Positions 4,731 to 6,137 of a stretch of 6,137 nt of DNA are shown in pieces; the stretch's first letter is position 1; the number at the start of each line of letters is the position of its first letter. The notes under the pieces were generated by a model. The model saw only the letters and a program-made list of their open reading frames with translations, had not been told where the DNA came from and ran no database searches. Where the stretch lies: positions 1 to 6,137 of the forward strand of contig CAJXME010000073.1 in assembly GCA_913056245.1 (NCBI GenBank), read 5' to 3'. The translations under genes were made by a program, and so were the position numbers. This DNA is from an uncultured Alphaproteobacteria bacterium. GTDB lineage: Bacteria; Pseudomonadota; Alphaproteobacteria; Puniceispirillales; UBA1172.

Positions 4731-6091
4731 ATCTTTATTGGGCGCAATTTGCCCTGCCATTTCGCCTTAATCACATCAATCTTTATATGATCGACACGCC
4801 TGAAGGTTGGGTCTTGATCGATGCTGGGCTTGGCGATGATATGACCTGCGACCACTGGCAAGGCTTACTCGAGGGGCCCTTGGCGCATCAACCCGTCGCC
4901 AAAATCATCATCAGCCACCATCATGTCGATCACATGGGCAACGCGGGATGGCTCGAAGAGGTCACGGGCGCTGACGTTTTTGCAAGCGCGGGCGAAATCA
5001 AACAAACCGAATGGCTGTTCAACCTGCCTGAAGAGGAGTTCACCGTCATCATGGCAGAGGCCTATCTTCATTACGGCTTGCCAGAGGATGCGGTTGACCA
5101 TGTTCGGCAAGGCGGCAGTCGGTTTCGGCGATTGGTGCCGTCCCTTCCCCGCTTTAACGTCATCACGCCGGGTGAGGTGATCAAGAGCCGCCATGGCGCT
5201 TGGCATATTCGAAGCGATCAAGGCCATTCCCACGACCATCTTTCTTTCATGGATCACGGGCGCGGGCTTTACATTGCGGTGGATTTTTTACTGCCGCGCA
5301 TCTCGCCGAATATCGCCGCGGATATCAGCAATATCGACGCTGATCACTTGGCGCAATATTTCACCTATCTCAAAGAAATGAGCGCATTGGATAACGATGT
5401 GCAGGTCTTCCCCGGCCATGACTGGCCGTTCAAAGACGGCGGCAAGCGCGCGCAGGCGCTGATCGATCACCATCATCAACGGCTGGAATTGTTGCGCGCG
5501 GCTTTAAGGGAAAAGCCCTTGACCACCGATGGCGCTATGGCGGTGTTGTTCGGGCGCGCCTTTGATGCCCATGAACTTTATTTTGCCTCCGGCGAAGCCC
5601 GCGCGCATTTGATCCATCTGGTGGCTCGTGGTGAGGCGGAAATGCAACGCCAAGACAGTCAACCTGATCTTTTTGTCAGCACAGATGAGCGTGGAAGCAC
5701 CAACGGCTGGCACAAGCAAATGTTCGACAATATGGAGAGTGAAGGCTCTCCTATTTCATTGTACGAGGTGTTCAGTATGGTTGATGCAACTGCTGAGTTG
5801 ATTGACTCGTTGACAAATTCCACTTATGCACCGGTGGTTTATCTCTACGATAAGGAGAAGTTGCCTGTTGCCTGTGCCTTCCTTAATCGTCTCACCGACG
5901 AGGAGAAGGAGGAATACGACATCTTGTTCAATGGAGAACAGCATGATGCTGCGGATGCAGTTGAAGCCATCGCGGCCGATACACCAGAAGAACCCGTGAT
6001 GAGTAGCAACGGGGCGGGAAGTGTTGGTGTTCTCCCCAAATTTGCTGTCAGTGCAATCATGACGTGTGCTCTTCTCCTCTTCTCGTGGTAA
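4673..6091 (+). CDS. Metallo-beta-lactamase-fold hydrolase (BLACT-type) with unusual C-terminal extension
   Basis: Residues about 1-265 form the metallo-beta-lactamase fold: the conserved opening FALPFRLNHINLYMI (26-40), zinc-binding HHHVDH (His82, His84, Asp86, His87), GHSHDH with His185, bridging Asp204 in AVDF, and His249 in FPGHDWP. Residues about 270-330 match the small winged-helix domain found after this fold in LACTB2-like proteins (LLRAALREKPLTTDG to LIHLVARGEAEM). The substrate is unknown; relatives include thioesterases and nucleases. Family members normally end at about residue 335, but this frame runs to 472: a polar linker, then an acidic region from Met369, then a hydrophobic C-terminus. 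Codon use changes in the extension. The start is uncertain: ATGs at 4589, 4607, 4673 and 4676 are in frame and none has a clear Shine-Dalgarno. 4673 is preferred because family similarity begins there and upstream codons look like a degenerate duplicate. Residue numbers count from 4673. Confidence 0.88.
   Translation: MMPLDFTIPEKGQLTRLADDLYWAQFALPFRLNHINLYMIDTPEGWVLIDAGLGDDMTCDHWQGLLEGPLAHQPVAKIIISHHHVDHMGNAGWLEEVTGADVFASAGEIKQTEWLFNLPEEEFTVIMAEAYLHYGLPEDAVDHVRQGGSRFRRLVPSLPRFNVITPGEVIKSRHGAWHIRSDQGHSHDHLSFMDHGRGLYIAVDFLLPRISPNIAADISNIDADHLAQYFTYLKEMSALDNDVQVFPGHDWPFKDGGKRAQALIDHHHQRLELLRAALREKPLTTDGAMAVLFGRAFDAHELYFASGEARAHLIHLVARGEAEMQRQDSQPDLFVSTDERGSTNGWHKQMFDNMESEGSPISLYEVFSMVDATAELIDSLTNSTYAPVVYLYDKEKLPVACAFLNRLTDEEKEEYDILFNGEQHDAADAVEAIAADTPEEPVMSSNGAGSVGVLPKFAVSAIMTCALLLFSW
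5734..5751 (+). other. GC-rich hairpin inside the linker of the metallo-hydrolase ORF
   Basis: GGAGAG-tgaagg-CTCTCC is a perfect 6-bp stem with a 6-base loop, followed by TATTTCATT. It lies past the conserved enzyme and ends 25 bases before an internal ATG at 5777. It resembles an intergenic hairpin or weak terminator, odd within a coding region, and fits the idea that this stretch was once non-coding. Confidence 0.4.
5766..5779 (+). promoter_or_regulatory. Internal Shine-Dalgarno and ATG within the metallo-hydrolase ORF
   Basis: GAGGTG (5765-5770) lies 6 bases before the ATG at 5777, in frame with the enzyme. It is a better ribosome-binding site than any at the annotated 5' end of the ORF. 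The stretch 5766-5786 matches the Shine-Dalgarno/start segment of the orphan gene (2589-2609, minus strand) at 19 of 21 bases. Confidence 0.45.
5777..6091 (+). other. C-terminal module of the metallo-hydrolase ORF, possibly a formerly separate small gene
   Basis: From the internal ATG the module has 104 residues that I do not recognise. It opens with MVDATAEL, continues with VVYLYDKEKLPVACAFLNRL and an acidic stretch (TDEEKEEYDILF), then an Ala/Glu-rich low-complexity segment (DAADAVEAIAADTPEEP), and ends with the hydrophobic FAVSAIMTCALLLFSW, which could be a tail anchor. Alanine codons are spread evenly over GCA, GCT, GCC and GCG, and lysine is mostly AAG; the enzyme part favours GCG and AAA. 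This suggests separate origin. It may be translated as part of the 472-residue fusion, from its own start, or both. Its first residues resemble those of the orphan protein (MVD, then L, L and NS at matching spacing); the rest does not. Confidence 0.4.
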
Positions 6092-6137
6092 AGGAATCAT
6101 GATTATTATCTAGGCGACCGACGGGCCGCAAGGACTA

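Noticed and set aside
4865..5257. 130-codon minus-strand ORF opposite the metallo-hydrolase
   Set aside because: It overlaps the zinc-binding motif region of the real gene and shows no coding signs of its own.
5756..6100. 114-codon minus-strand ORF opposite the C-terminal extension
   Set aside because: I considered it as an alternative explanation of the odd tail, but its translation is Cys/His/Ile-rich with no family features, and the plus-strand frame has the better start signals.
6095..6104. 10-bp palindrome AATCATGATT just after the metallo-hydrolase stop
   Set aside because: It is short, A/T-rich, and lacks a T-run or a partner site; too little to call a terminator or operator.

Overview
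The window looks like ordinary chromosome of an alphaproteobacterium. The evidence is a class II DAHP synthase gene downstream of a glutathione reductase gene, a GST, a proline racemase-superfamily enzyme and a BLACT-type metallo-hydrolase, with roughly 50% GC and native coding DNA rich in gcg/cgc/ggc codons. The order cannot be fixed from the sequence. No RNA gene, IS element, CRISPR array or phage gene was found.

Layout: five genes lie on the minus strand, read from right to left: a proline racemase-family enzyme (3450-4484), a glutathione S-transferase (2695-3324), a small acidic protein of unknown function (2131-2598), glutathione reductase gor (678-2033), and the 5' part of a class II DAHP synthase (1-607, cut by the window edge). 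Gaps are 70-125 bp, so they may be partly co-transcribed but are not tightly coupled. A sixth gene (4673-6091, plus strand) diverges from the racemase gene across a gap of about 190 bp and encodes a metallo-beta-lactamase-fold hydrolase with an unusual C-terminal extension.

Function: Gor regenerates glutathione and the GST uses it. DAHP synthase starts the shikimate pathway. The racemase-family enzyme points to hydroxyproline/proline catabolism. I see no single pathway uniting them.

The most unusual part is the 3' end of the metallo-hydrolase ORF. After the normal end of that family (about nt 5690) the frame stays open for about 130 more codons. Codon use changes there, and the stretch holds a GC-rich hairpin, a Shine-Dalgarno-like site and an internal ATG (5777). 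The ribosome-binding/start segment around that ATG matches the start of the orphan gene at 2131-2598 at 19 of 21 bases. This suggests a formerly separate gene, related at its 5' end to the orphan gene, that is now fused in frame to the enzyme. The 5' end of the same ORF carries a second oddity, a degenerate duplication that repeats a 14-base segment 126 bp apart.
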